Source of the DNA: Afipia sp. 1NLS2
Lineage (GTDB): Bacteria > Pseudomonadota > Alphaproteobacteria > Rhizobiales > Xanthobacteraceae
Reading direction: 5' to 3'
DNA: 64,000 bases
Assembly: GCF_000178995.1 (NCBI RefSeq)
Contig: NZ_ADVZ01000001.1
Span: 1,460,001-1,524,000 of the forward strand
In this document: positions 48,682 through 58,456 of the stretch, in pieces
How the letters are laid out: every line of letters starts with the position of its first letter
Numbering within the stretch: the stretch's first letter is position 1
Notes under the pieces: generated by a model
Seen by the model: the letters and a program-made list of their open reading frames with translations, nothing else
Told to the model about the DNA's origin: nothing
Databases searched by the model: none
Program-made: the position numbers and the translations under genes

Positions 48682-49566
48682 ATGCCCGCCTCCCTCGCCG
48701 ATCTGATCTCCATTCTCGATCTCGAGACGCTGGGGAGCGACAGATTCCGTGGCTTCAGTCCGCCAAGCGGCTGGCAGCGCGTGTTCGGCGGTCAGGTCGT
48801 CGGCCAGTCGCTGGTCGCGGCCTGCCGCACGGTGGAGGGCCGGCTGCCGCATTCGCTGCACGCCTATTTCATCCTGCCCGGCGACCCCGCCGTTCCGATC
48901 GAGTATGACGTGGCGCGGCTGCGCGACGGCGGCAGCTTCTCCACCCGCCGCGTCATCGCCTCGCAGAAGGGCGCCGAAATCTTTTCCATGATCGCCTCAT
49001 TCCATGCGCATGAGGACAGCATCTTCGAACATCAGGCCGCGATGCCGCCGGTGCCATCGCCGGATGAGGTCAGGTCGCTCGATCTCCATCAGGTGCTCGA
49101 CGAAAAGCAGCAAAGCGAGATGCCGAACTTCATCCGCCGTTTTTTTGAGGCCGAGATGCCGTTCGAACTGCGCCCGACCAATCTGAAACGATATGTCGGC
49201 GAAAAAATCGACGACGGCCATGTCACCATCTGGCTGAAAGCGGCAAAGCCGCTGCCGGACGATCCGGCCCTGCACATGTGCGCGCTGGCCTATGCCTCCG
49301 ACTTCTCGCTGCTCGACGCCTCGCTGGCCTGCTATGGCCGGACCGTGTTCGAGAACGGCATCAGCGGCGCGAGCCTCGACCATGCGCTGTGGTTTCACCG
49401 CCCGTTCCGGGCCGACGAATGGCTGCTCTATTCTCAGGACAGCCCGAACGCCCATGATGGGCTCGGCTTCTCCCGCGGCGAGATCTTCCGGGCCGACGGC
49501 ACGCTGGTCGCTTCCGTGGCGCAGGAAGGCTCGGTCCGGGTACGGCGGCCCAAGCCTGCCGGTTGA
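48682..49566 (+). CDS. tesB: acyl-CoA thioesterase II
   Basis: A 294-residue double hot-dog thioesterase of the TesB type, which hydrolyses medium- to long-chain acyl-CoA. Motifs: RVFGGQVVGQSLVAA, with the first-domain core; HSLHAYFILPGDP; and in the second domain ASDFSLLDASLA and SGASLDHALWFHRPFRADEWLLY, holding the Asp-Thr/Ser-Gln catalytic set. ATG 48682 starts the conserved region; the frame upstream to 48616 has no support. Confidence 0.94.
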   Translation: MPASLADLISILDLETLGSDRFRGFSPPSGWQRVFGGQVVGQSLVAACRTVEGRLPHSLHAYFILPGDPAVPIEYDVARLRDGGSFSTRRVIASQKGAEIFSMIASFHAHEDSIFEHQAAMPPVPSPDEVRSLDLHQVLDEKQQSEMPNFIRRFFEAEMPFELRPTNLKRYVGEKIDDGHVTIWLKAAKPLPDDPALHMCALAYASDFSLLDASLACYGRTVFENGISGASLDHALWFHRPFRADEWLLYSQDSPNAHDGLGFSRGEIFRADGTLVASVAQEGSVRVRRPKPAG

Positions 49567-49646
49567 GCTGGACGACACCCTCCCCGACTGCTCTTTTTTC
49601 GCCCGGCCTGATGAAATCGATGGCAGAGTTGCCCGCGTTTTTATAA

Positions 49647-50024
<378 letters not shown>

Positions 50025-50068
50025 GCCGCCCGCCCTGTTTTATTTCCAACGATTGCCGGAATTTTCCC

Positions 50069-51379
50069 ATGACGACTTGGCTTCGTAACCGCAACGCCGC
50101 AACAGGCTTTGGCGCGCTGATCCTTTCCGCACTGGCGAGCCCCGCTTTCGCGCAAGATAGCGCGGCCGGGATCAACCCCACCGACACCGCCTGGATGATC
50201 GTCGCCACCGCTTTCGTGCTGATGATGACGGTCCCCGGCCTCGCATTGTTTTACGCGGGCATGGTGCGCAAGAAGAACGTGCTGGCGACGATGGCGCAAA
50301 GCCTCGGCGCTGTCGCCGCGATCTCGATCCTGTGGGTGGCTTACGGCTACAGCCTGACCTTCGTCGGAGGCGGTGCAAGCCTCGGCACGCTGCATCGTTT
50401 CATGCTCTCGGGCATGACGATGGACAGCATCAATCCCTTCGCCAAGACGATTCCTGAATCGCTGTTCGTGCTTTACCAGATGACGTTCGGCGTGATCGCG
50501 GTGGCGCTGATCGCGGGCTCGGTCGCCGACCGCATGCGTTTCTCATCGTACATGCTGTTTTGTGCAGGCTGGTTCACGCTCGCCTACATCCCGCTGGCGC
50601 ACTGGATCTGGGGCGGCGGTTTTCTCGCGCAACTCGGCGTGCTGGATTTCGCCGGCGGTCTTGTCATTCATCTGAGCGCGGGCAGCGCCGGTCTTGTCGC
50701 CGCCGTGATGCTCGGCAGCCGGCGCGGTTACGGCTCGGAAAATCTCGCGCCGCATGACCTGTCGCTCGCGGTGATCGGCACCGGCCTGCTGTGGGTCGGC
50801 TGGTTCGGCTTCAACGGCGGCTCGGCGCTGCAGGCGAATTCGCGCGCGGTGATGGCGATCCTCTCGACGCATCTCGCCGCCTGCGCCGGCGCGCTGACCT
50901 GGAGCGCGATCGAATGGATCAAGCGCCGCAAGCCGTCCGTGCTCGGCATGATCTCCGGCGCGGTCGCGGGCCTCGGCACCATCACGCCCGCGTCGGGCTT
51001 CGTCACGCCGGGCCAGGGCATCCTGATCGGCGTGATCGCGGGCGGCATCTGCTATTGGGCCTGCACCAGCCTCAAGCATCGCTACAAATACGACGACACG
51101 CTCGACGTGTTCGGCATCCATGGCATCGGCGGCATGATCGGCACGCTGATGACCGGTATCTTCGCCACACAATCCATCGGCGGCGTTGCCGGACTGCTGG
51201 AAGGCAATCCCCATCTTTTGCTGGCGCAGATCGTGGGCATCGTCGTCACCATCGTGTGGTCGGGCGGCGCGACCTACGTGCTGCTGAAATTGATCGATGC
51301 CCGGGTCGGCGCCCGGGTCTCGCACGAGCACGAGGTCGAAGGCCTCGACATCACCCAGCACGGCGAGGCCTTGCAGTAA
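50069..51379 (+). CDS. amtB: ammonium transporter AmtB1
   Basis: A 436-residue Amt/Rh channel for ammonium, with a cleavable signal-like N-terminus (1-30, ending PAFAQD) and about eleven membrane helices. The pore twin histidines sit in GGLVIHLSAGSAG and in DVFGIHGIGG. The second helix reads GLALFYAGMVRKKNVLATM. The C-terminal tail GLDITQHGEAL is the GlnK-responding region. It differs from AmtB2 in the less usual IHLSAG and lacks AmtB2's Ala-rich insertion, so the pair are old duplicates, not recent. Confidence 0.94.
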   Translation: MTTWLRNRNAATGFGALILSALASPAFAQDSAAGINPTDTAWMIVATAFVLMMTVPGLALFYAGMVRKKNVLATMAQSLGAVAAISILWVAYGYSLTFVGGGASLGTLHRFMLSGMTMDSINPFAKTIPESLFVLYQMTFGVIAVALIAGSVADRMRFSSYMLFCAGWFTLAYIPLAHWIWGGGFLAQLGVLDFAGGLVIHLSAGSAGLVAAVMLGSRRGYGSENLAPHDLSLAVIGTGLLWVGWFGFNGGSALQANSRAVMAILSTHLAACAGALTWSAIEWIKRRKPSVLGMISGAVAGLGTITPASGFVTPGQGILIGVIAGGICYWACTSLKHRYKYDDTLDVFGIHGIGGMIGTLMTGIFATQSIGGVAGLLEGNPHLLLAQIVGIVVTIVWSGGATYVLLKLIDARVGARVSHEHEVEGLDITQHGEALQ

Positions 51380-51721
51380 TTCCCTGGGCTGCGACTTCCC
51401 CAGACCGTGCCTTGGCTGCGGATGGTTTTTTAAGGATGCCGTAACCTGCTGCCCGCCTCATGGGCAGCTTTGCGGCAAATTCCTGTCCTGCCTATTTTGC
51501 AGGCGGCGCTGTCGCCATTTTAAGCGGCGGTTTGTGCAGCGCATTCCGACCGCACCGGGCGGCGAAGGAATTACGTGTTTTATCAAATAGATAGGCCGTA
51601 GCTGCGCTCTGGCACAGCTTTTGATTCGTCATGTTCCGGCGGGTGCCCGCGAAGTGTCCTTCTTCGCGCGGTGAGTCCCGATCAAAAGCGCCCGGCACGC
51701 CGGGCCAAGCGGGGAACAGAC
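51380..51721 (+). other. 342-bp gene-free stretch before glnK2; possible sigma-54 promoter
   Basis: No credible gene. TGGCACAGCTTTTGAT at 51610-51625 resembles the sigma-54 consensus (TGGCAC-N5-TTGC), but the invariant -12 GC reads GA, so it is a candidate only. TGCCCGCC... and GGGCAGCTTTGC segments near 51450-51475 may form weak structure. The length and place suit NtrC sites upstream of a second glnK-amtB pair. I could not match a full NtrC palindrome. Confidence 0.4.
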
Positions 51722-52060
51722 ATGAAGATCGTGATGGCTGTCATCAAGCCGTTCAAGCTGGAAGAGGTCCGCGATGCCCTGACCGCCATCGGCGTTCATG
51801 GCCTCACGGTCACGGAAGTGAAGGGGTACGGCCGCCAGAAGGGCCATACCGAAATCTATCGCGGTGCCGAATACGCCGTGAGTTTCCTGCCCAAAATCAA
51901 AATCGAGGTCGCGGTCGCCGATGCCCAGGTCGACCGCACCATCGAGGCCATCACCTCGGCCGCCAAGACCGGCCAGATCGGCGACGGCAAGATTTTCGTC
52001 ACCAGCCTCGAGCACGCGGTGCGCATCCGCACCGGCGAAGCCGATGACGCAGCCCTCTGA
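51722..52060 (+). CDS. glnK: P-II nitrogen regulatory protein (GlnK2)
   Basis: A second 112-residue P-II protein with the same T-loop as GlnK1 ([11 protein letters not shown], Tyr51) and intact nucleotide-binding loops. It differs mainly in the region after residue 54 (SFLPKIKIEVAVADAQVDRTIEAITSA). ATG 51722 starts the conserved fold. It lies 40 bp upstream of amtB2, its likely partner. A tandem of two glnK-amtB pairs occurs in Rhodopseudomonas palustris. Confidence 0.96.
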   Translation: MKIVMAVIKPFKLEEVRDALTAIGVHGLTVTEVKGYGRQKGHTEIYRGAEYAVSFLPKIKIEVAVADAQVDRTIEAITSAAKTGQIGDGKIFVTSLEHAVRIRTGEADDAAL

Positions 52061-52100
52061 TTTCCACGCCTTCCATCCCATTCAATCAGGAGTCTTCACC

Positions 52101-53576
52101 ATGAGTTTTCACCGTCCCGCACGTCTGGGATCGGCCGCACTGATCGCAGCAATTGCCGTGATCGGATGCACCGGCGCAGCCTTTGCCGCTGACGCACCCG
52201 TTCCCAACAAGGGCGACACCGCCTGGATGCTCGTCAGCTCACTGCTCGTGCTGATGATGTCGATCCCCGGTCTTGCCTTGTTCTATGGCGGCCTCGTGCG
52301 CGCCAAGAACATGCTGTCGATCCTCACGCAGGTGTTCGCCATCGTCGCGATGGTCGGCATCATCTGGACGCTTTACGGCTACTCACTCGCCTTCACCGAC
52401 GGCGGCAGCCTGACCAACTATGTCGGCGGCCTCTCGAAGGCGTTCCTCGCAGGCGTCGATGCGAACTCCACCGTAGGCACCTTCTCCAACGGCGTCGTGA
52501 TTCCCGAATACGCCTATATGGTGTTCCAGATGACGTTCGCGATGATCACGCCCGCGCTGATCGTCGGCGCGTTCGCCGAACGCATCAAGTTCTCGGCGGC
52601 GCTGCTGTTCGTATTCCTGTGGGTGAGCATCATCTACTTCCCGCTGGCGCACTGGGTCTGGTACGTCGCGGCGCCTGACGATATCGCTGCCGCCGCCAAG
52701 GCGCTTGCAGCGGCAAGCGGTGACGCGGCAAAGGCTGCGGCACAGGCGAAACTCGACAGCGTCACCGGTTCGGTCGGCTGGCTTGCAGGCGCTGGCGCAC
52801 TCGACTTCGCGGGCGGCACCGTGGTGCACATCAACGCCGGCATCGCCGGTCTTGTCGGCGCCCTGATGGTCGGCAAGCGCGTCGGCTACGGCCGCGAGAT
52901 CATGGCTCCGCATTCGCTGACCATGACCATGATCGGCGCCTCGCTGCTGTGGGTCGGCTGGTTTGGCTTCAACGCCGGCTCCAACCTCGAAGCCAACGGC
53001 GGCGCTGCGCTTGCCTTCGTCAACACCATGGTCGCGACCGCAGGCGCGGCGTTCTCCTGGCTGATGGTGGAATGGATGGCGAAGGGCAAGCCCTCGCTGC
53101 TCGGCATCTGTTCGGGCGCGGTCGCAGGTCTCGTCGCGGTCACGCCCGCGGCGGGCTTCTGCGGCCCGATGGGCGCACTGGTGCTCGGTCTTCTGGTCTC
53201 GCCGATCTGCCTGTTCTTCGTCTCCACCGTGAAGAACGCGCTCGGCTATGACGACGCGCTCGACGTGTTCGGCGTGCATTGCATCGGCGGCATCTTCGGC
53301 GCGCTGATGACCGGCATCTTGGTCAACCCCGCGCTCGGCGGCGTCGGCATCACCGACTACACCAACATCACCGGCAACAATGCCGGCACCTACGATCTCG
53401 TCACGCAGATGATCGCGCAGAGCAAGGCGGTGATCGCCACGCTGCTGTGGTCGGGTATCGGTTCGGCGATCCTCTACAAGGTCGTCGACCTGATCGTCGG
53501 TCTGCGGGTGCCGGTCGATGCCGAGCGCGAAGGCCTCGACATCACCGACCACGGCGAGCGCGCCTACAACATGTAA
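52101..53576 (+). CDS. amtB: ammonium transporter AmtB2
   Basis: A 491-residue ammonium channel. A signal-like N-terminus (1-30, ending AFAADA) precedes the Amt fold: GLALFYGGLVRAKNMLSIL, FAGGTVVHINAGIAGLVGAL with the first pore His, and DVFGVHCIGG with the second. Between the helix ending HWVWYVA and the one starting DFAGG is an Ala-rich insertion (about residues 189-230) absent from AmtB1 and E. coli AmtB. The C-terminal tail is GLDITDHGERAYNM. A terminator follows at 53631. Confidence 0.95.
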   Translation: MSFHRPARLGSAALIAAIAVIGCTGAAFAADAPVPNKGDTAWMLVSSLLVLMMSIPGLALFYGGLVRAKNMLSILTQVFAIVAMVGIIWTLYGYSLAFTDGGSLTNYVGGLSKAFLAGVDANSTVGTFSNGVVIPEYAYMVFQMTFAMITPALIVGAFAERIKFSAALLFVFLWVSIIYFPLAHWVWYVAAPDDIAAAAKALAAASGDAAKAAAQAKLDSVTGSVGWLAGAGALDFAGGTVVHINAGIAGLVGALMVGKRVGYGREIMAPHSLTMTMIGASLLWVGWFGFNAGSNLEANGGAALAFVNTMVATAGAAFSWLMVEWMAKGKPSLLGICSGAVAGLVAVTPAAGFCGPMGALVLGLLVSPICLFFVSTVKNALGYDDALDVFGVHCIGGIFGALMTGILVNPALGGVGITDYTNITGNNAGTYDLVTQMIAQSKAVIATLLWSGIGSAILYKVVDLIVGLRVPVDAEREGLDITDHGERAYNM

Positions 53577-53630
53577 GCGCACGCCACGGATACGGTCGGG
53601 GCCTGTTTCCCGGCAACGCCCCGACTGCGG

Positions 53631-53664
53631 AGGGCTCCGGCTTAAAACCGGGGCCCTCTCTCTT
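53631..53664 (+). terminator. intrinsic terminator after amtB2
   Basis: AGGGCTCCGG (53631-53640) pairs with CCGGGGCCCT (53648-53657; one G-T pair) across a 7-base AT-rich loop and runs into a pyrimidine tract ending in TTTT. Confidence 0.85.
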
Positions 53665-53732
53665 TTGCCGCAGGCCGGACGTCTTCCGGCCGCCTTTCCT
53701 GTTTGGCCTAAAATCGCTGCGCCGCCCGATGG

Positions 53733-53749
53733 TTAATCGCGCCTTAACC
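53733..53749. promoter_or_regulatory. CtrA-type binding box upstream of the ftsK operon
   Basis: TTAA at 53733-53736 and TTAACC at 53744-53749 are spaced by seven bases, a full CtrA consensus. It lies 80 bp before the aminotransferase gene, the first of a run with ftsK and lolA. CtrA controls cell-cycle and division genes in Alphaproteobacteria, so the match is biologically apt. Confidence 0.55.
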
Positions 53750-53829
53750 TCACCGCCGCTATGGTGGGACGATCCATTTCCCTATCTGCCGGTGATGGCT
53801 GACTGATTGAAAGTGCTGGGCTTTTCGTA

Positions 53830-55062
53830 ATGGTCTCGTCCGCTTCCTCCCGCCCGGAGACCGCCGCCGCGCCCGCGGCCGGCGAACGCTCTCCGTTTGC
53901 GCGGCTGACGGAGCTGCTTGCGCCCTATCAGCCCGGTCAAAAGCTCATCAACCTGTCGCTCGGCGAGCCACAGCATCCGATGCCACCGTTTCTCGGCGAG
54001 GTGCTGATGCAAAGCCTTGCCGATTTCGGTCACTATCCGGCGTCGAACGGCATTCCCGCTTTCCGCGCCGCCGCCGCCCGCTGGCTGTCGCGGCGCTACC
54101 GCCTGCCGCGCGCAATCGACCCCGACAGCGAGGTTCTGGTGCTGAACGGCAGCCGCGAGGGGCTGTTTCACGCCGCGATCGCGGCCGCTGCCTATGTCGG
54201 CAAACGCAACGGCGCGCCCGCGATCCTCATGCCGAACCCGTTCTATCCGGCTTACGCCGCAGGCGCGCGCGGCGCGGGCTGCGAACCGATATTCCTGCCG
54301 GCCGTGCGCGCGAACGGCTTTCTTCCCGACCTCGACGCGCTCGACGACAAATTGCTGTCGCGTACGGTCGCGTTCTATCTCGCTTCACCCGCGAACCCGC
54401 AAGGTTCGGTCGCAACGCCCGCCTACTTCGCGCGGTTGAGCGAACTCGCCAACCGCCACGGCTTCATGGTGCTGAGCGACGAATGCTATTCGGAGATCTA
54501 CACCCGCACGCCGCCCGGCAGCATTCTTGAGAACGCGGGCGCCGATTTCAAAAACGTCGTCGCCTTCCAGTCGCTCTCGAAACGCTCGAACCTGCCGGGT
54601 CTGCGCGTTGGCTTCGTCGCGGGCGACAAAGCGTTCATCCGCCGCTTCCATGAATGGCGCAACGTCGCGGCCCCTCAGGTGCCGGTGCCGCTGCAGCATG
54701 TCGGCATCGCCGCCTATGGCGACGAAGCGCATGTCGACGAAAACCGCCGCCTCTATGGCCTGAAGTTCGATCACGCCGACGCCATCCTCGGCACGCGTTT
54801 CGGCTATCAGCGGCCGGCGGGCGGTTTCTGCGCCTGGCTCGATGTTTCCGCCCATGGCGGCGACGAGCAGGCCGCGATCCGGCTTTTCCGGGACGGCGGG
54901 GTGCGAGTGCTGCCGGGCAGCTATCTCGCCCGGCCCGGTGCCGACGGCTCGAATCCCGGCGCGGGCTATATCCGCCTTGCGCTGGTACAGGCCGCCGACG
55001 CCACCAAAGAGGCGCTCACGCGCATGGTGGCTGTGTTGAACGATCACGAACCGCGGGGTTGA
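53830..55062 (+). CDS. class I/II aminotransferase, DapC-like
   Basis: A 410-residue PLP-dependent aminotransferase of fold type I. The PLP-lysine is in FQSLSKRSNLPGLRVGF; LSLGEPQHP and FYLASPANPQGSVA are the substrate and cofactor motifs. Closest in character to N-succinyldiaminopimelate aminotransferase (DapC), which would place it in lysine and peptidoglycan precursor synthesis, but other specificities are possible. It lies 9 bp upstream of ftsK, so the two are cotranscribed. Confidence 0.87.
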   Translation: MVSSASSRPETAAAPAAGERSPFARLTELLAPYQPGQKLINLSLGEPQHPMPPFLGEVLMQSLADFGHYPASNGIPAFRAAAARWLSRRYRLPRAIDPDSEVLVLNGSREGLFHAAIAAAAYVGKRNGAPAILMPNPFYPAYAAGARGAGCEPIFLPAVRANGFLPDLDALDDKLLSRTVAFYLASPANPQGSVATPAYFARLSELANRHGFMVLSDECYSEIYTRTPPGSILENAGADFKNVVAFQSLSKRSNLPGLRVGFVAGDKAFIRRFHEWRNVAAPQVPVPLQHVGIAAYGDEAHVDENRRLYGLKFDHADAILGTRFGYQRPAGGFCAWLDVSAHGGDEQAAIRLFRDGGVRVLPGSYLARPGADGSNPGAGYIRLALVQAADATKEALTRMVAVLNDHEPRG

Positions 55063-55071
55063 GGGCGGGAT

Positions 55072-57513
55072 ATGGCAATCGAACGCGTCGCTCCTTTGGT
55101 CGGACAACTCTCCGACCCCATCCGCGAGATGCTGATGCGGCGTCTGCGCGAGCTGATCGGCCTTGCGGTGATTGTCTTCGCCGGTGTCGTCGCCGCTGCG
55201 CTGATGACATGGTCGGTGCAGGACCCGAGCCTCAGCCACGCGACCTCCGGCAAGATTCGCAACCTGATCGGCTGGCCCGGCGCGATCGGCTCCGATTTGT
55301 TGATGCAGATTCTCGGCCTCGGCACCATCATGTTCGTGCTACCGGTCGCGGTTTGGGGCTGGCGGCTCTTGACGCACCGGCCGTTCGACCGCGAGGCGGT
55401 GCGCATCGGCTGCTGGATTTTGTGCGCCGTGCTGGCGTCCGGCTTCGCAAGCTGCTGGCCGCACAGCATGTCATGGCCGCTGCCGACCGGCCTCGGCGGC
55501 GTGGTCGGCGACGCCATCGTGCGCGTGCCCGCCGTGATCTTCGGGCCGCCCGGCCTTCTGTACCGGATGTGTCTTGGGCTGCTGCTCGGCATCGGCGTCA
55601 TCTTCACCTGCGCCATCGCGGGCGGCTACGGTGCGCGTGAAGCCGATCCGGAAGACGATGTTGCCATCGATGACGACGAGGAAGCATTCGAGGAAGACGC
55701 CGCGCCCGGCCTTTTCTCACTCGGCTTCTTCCTGCACGCCGCGATCAGCACCAAGGCGCGGATCGGCCGCTTTCTGAAGGCGCTGTTCTCGCTTGCGGTC
55801 GGCCGTAACGAATCCGCGCGGGGTCATTCCTTCGAGCGTACCGAGCCGAGCTTGCGCGGCCGCGCAAGCCCACCGCTGGTGCCGAAGGACGAGGAAGAAG
55901 ACGACGAAGAATACGAGGACGAAGAGGAGGAGGAGGAAGAAGAGGAAGAGGAACCCGCGCCGCGCAAGCGCGTCGCTAAAACCTCCTCGCGCAGATCCTC
56001 CACCTTCGCATTGCCGCCGATCGGAGTGCTCACCGCGCCCAAGGCGTCCGACCGCTTCACGCTCAGCAAGGATGAGTTGGAGGAAAATTCCCGTTCGCTC
56101 GAGGGCGTGCTGCAGGACTTCGGCGTACGTGGCGAAATCGTGAAAGCAAGCCCCGGACCGGTGGTGACGCTGTACGAACTCGAGCCCGCGCCAGGCATCA
56201 AGTCGTCACGCGTGATCGGCCTGTCCGACGACATCGCGCGCTCAATGAGCGCGGTTTCCGCGCGCGTCGCCGTCGTCTCCGGCCGCAACGCCATCGGCAT
56301 CGAGCTGCCAAACGCCAAGCGCGAGACGGTTTATCTGCGCGAGCTTCTGACATCCAAGGAGGCAACCGGGAGCACCGCCAAGCTACCACTGTGCCTTGGC
56401 AAGACCATCGGCGGCGAGCCGGTCATCGTCGATCTGGCGCGCATGCCGCATCTGCTGATCGCCGGCACCACCGGCTCAGGCAAGTCGGTCGGCATTAACA
56501 CCATGATCCTGTCGCTGCTCTACCGGCTGAGGCCCGACCAGTGTCGCCTCATCATGGTTGACCCGAAGATGCTCGAACTCTCCGTCTATGACGGCATCCC
56601 ACATCTGCTGACACCCGTCGTGACAGACCCGAAGAAGGCGGTCGTCGCGCTGAAATGGGCGGTGCGCGAGATGGAGCAACGCTACAAGAACATGGCGAAG
56701 CTCGGCGTGCGCAACATCGACGGCTACAACACACGCGTCGCCGAAGCTAAGGCAAAAGGCGAGGAGTTGACCCGCACGGTGCAGACCGGCTTCGACAAGG
56801 AAACCGGCAAGGCGATCTACGAGGAGGAACGGCTCGACCTCGAACCGCTGCCCTATATCGTCATCATCGTCGACGAGATGGCTGACCTGATGATGGTCGC
56901 GGGCAAGGACATCGAAGGCGCGGTGCAGCGCCTCGCGCAGATGGCGCGCGCCGCGGGCCTGCATGTCATTCTCGCCACGCAGCGTCCCTCGGTCGACGTC
57001 ATCACCGGTACCATCAAGGCTAACTTCCCGACCCGCATCTCCTTCCAGGTCACCTCGAAGATCGACAGTCGCGTGCTTCTCGGCGAAATGGGCGCCGAAC
57101 AACTCCTTGGCCAGGGCGACATGCTCTACATGGCGGGCGGCGGACGCATCAGCCGCGTCCACGGCCCATTCGTGTCGGACGAAGAGGTGGAGAAGATCGT
57201 CCGTCACCTCAAGACGCAAGGCGTCCCGGAATATCTCGAAGCCGTCACGGCCGAGGAAGAAACCGACGAGGACGGCAACGCGGTGTTCGACAACACCAGC
57301 ATGGGCGGCGGCGAGAGCGATCTGTTCCAGCAGGCCGTCGCCATCGTCAAACGCGACCGCAAGGCCTCCACGAGCTACATCCAGCGCAGGTTGCAGATCG
57401 GCTACAACAAGGCTGCAACGCTGATGGAGCGGATGGAGGAAGCCGGTATCGTGGGGCAGGCCAATCACGCCGGAAAACGTGAGATTCTGGTGCCCGAGGA
57501 GGAAGGTTTTTGA
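55072..57513 (+). CDS. ftsK: DNA translocase FtsK
   Basis: A 813-residue septal DNA pump that clears chromosome termini and activates XerCD. Four N-terminal helices (about 27-180) anchor it. An acidic linker (about 185-330) includes an almost pure Glu/Asp run (about 272-299). The motor has Walker A GTTGSGKS (465-472) and Walker [14 protein letters not shown], with [15 protein letters not shown] in the ILATQRPS motif. The C-terminal gamma winged helix ([24 protein letters not shown]) reads KOPS. The linker is short beside E. coli FtsK. Confidence 0.96.
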   Translation: MAIERVAPLVGQLSDPIREMLMRRLRELIGLAVIVFAGVVAAALMTWSVQDPSLSHATSGKIRNLIGWPGAIGSDLLMQILGLGTIMFVLPVAVWGWRLLTHRPFDREAVRIGCWILCAVLASGFASCWPHSMSWPLPTGLGGVVGDAIVRVPAVIFGPPGLLYRMCLGLLLGIGVIFTCAIAGGYGAREADPEDDVAIDDDEEAFEEDAAPGLFSLGFFLHAAISTKARIGRFLKALFSLAVGRNESARGHSFERTEPSLRGRASPPLVPKDEEEDDEEYEDEEEEEEEEEEEPAPRKRVAKTSSRRSSTFALPPIGVLTAPKASDRFTLSKDELEENSRSLEGVLQDFGVRGEIVKASPGPVVTLYELEPAPGIKSSRVIGLSDDIARSMSAVSARVAVVSGRNAIGIELPNAKRETVYLRELLTSKEATGSTAKLPLCLGKTIGGEPVIVDLARMPHLLIAGTTGSGKSVGINTMILSLLYRLRPDQCRLIMVDPKMLELSVYDGIPHLLTPVVTDPKKAVVALKWAVREMEQRYKNMAKLGVRNIDGYNTRVAEAKAKGEELTRTVQTGFDKETGKAIYEEERLDLEPLPYIVIIVDEMADLMMVAGKDIEGAVQRLAQMARAAGLHVILATQRPSVDVITGTIKANFPTRISFQVTSKIDSRVLLGEMGAEQLLGQGDMLYMAGGGRISRVHGPFVSDEEVEKIVRHLKTQGVPEYLEAVTAEEETDEDGNAVFDNTSMGGGESDLFQQAVAIVKRDRKASTSYIQRRLQIGYNKAATLMERMEEAGIVGQANHAGKREILVPEEEGF

Positions 57514-57559
57514 GCGTAGCGGGACAATGGGCCGTGAAAACGCCATTACTCGCTGCTAG

Positions 57560-58456
57560 ATGAATGTGACCAATATCCACCGTCCAGCAGGACCTTCCTT
57601 GAAACACCAGAACGGCCTCCTTTTCATGCCCGGCATTCCTGCTTTTGCGAACTGGCAGCGCGTTACCCTTGCAGCCGTTTTTGTGGCCGCGTCCATCGCG
57701 CAGGCGCAGGCCGTGCCGCTGCCACGCCCCGCTCCGAAAGCGCGCGATATGCAGGTCGCAGCATCCGAACCGGCGGCGCCCGCTCCGCCGGCCTCAACCA
57801 GCAACGCGTCACGGCAGCCGGCATCCGAACCGATGCCGAATCCGATCATGCCGACGCTGAAAAAGCTGTTCGGCGGAGACAGTCCGGCGCCCAAGCTGCA
57901 GGCGTTCGACGCCAACCAGCGTGCGCTTGCGGACAAGGTCAGCGCCTATCTGTCGTCGCTGCAAAACCTGTCGGGGAATTTCGTGCAGGTCGGCCCCGAC
58001 GGCAGCCGCACCACCGGCAATTTCTATCTGCAGAAGCCCGGCAAGATCCGTTTCGAGTATGACGATCCCTCACCGATCGCGCTCGTTGCTGACGGCACCA
58101 GCGTGATCGTGCGCGACCGCCGTCTCGCGACGCAGGATGTCTATCCGCTGTCGCAGACACCGCTGCGCTACCTGCTTGCCTCGAAGCTCGACCTGCTCCG
58201 GGACACCAACGTCACCAGCATCAGCGCCGACGATCTCTACATCAGCATCACCATCGAGGAGAAGCAGGCGGTGACCGGCACCAGCCGCCTGACGCTGATG
58301 GTCGGCGCCAAGGACGGCAAGCTCAAACAGTGGACCGTGACCGATCCGCAGGGCTACGACACCACCGTCGCGGTCTACAATCTCGACACCACCAAGAAGC
58401 TCGATCCGGCGCTGTTTAAGATCGACTACACCAACTACCAGGGCGGGAGTAACTAA
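57560..58456 (+). CDS. lolA: outer-membrane lipoprotein carrier protein LolA
   Basis: A periplasmic chaperone carrying lipoproteins from LolCDE to the outer membrane. The signal peptide is ASIAQAQA-type (about 36-51 of the long form), followed by a Pro/Ala-rich linker (about 52-90). The LolA domain shows LSSLQNLSGNFVQVGPDGSRTTGNFYLQKPGKIRFEYDDPSP and FKIDYTNYQGG. 298 residues from ATG 57560; a TTG at 57599 with AGGA six bases upstream gives 285 and may be the real start. It lies 46 bp after ftsK. Confidence 0.92.
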   Translation: MNVTNIHRPAGPSLKHQNGLLFMPGIPAFANWQRVTLAAVFVAASIAQAQAVPLPRPAPKARDMQVAASEPAAPAPPASTSNASRQPASEPMPNPIMPTLKKLFGGDSPAPKLQAFDANQRALADKVSAYLSSLQNLSGNFVQVGPDGSRTTGNFYLQKPGKIRFEYDDPSPIALVADGTSVIVRDRRLATQDVYPLSQTPLRYLLASKLDLLRDTNVTSISADDLYISITIEEKQAVTGTSRLTLMVGAKDGKLKQWTVTDPQGYDTTVAVYNLDTTKKLDPALFKIDYTNYQGGSN

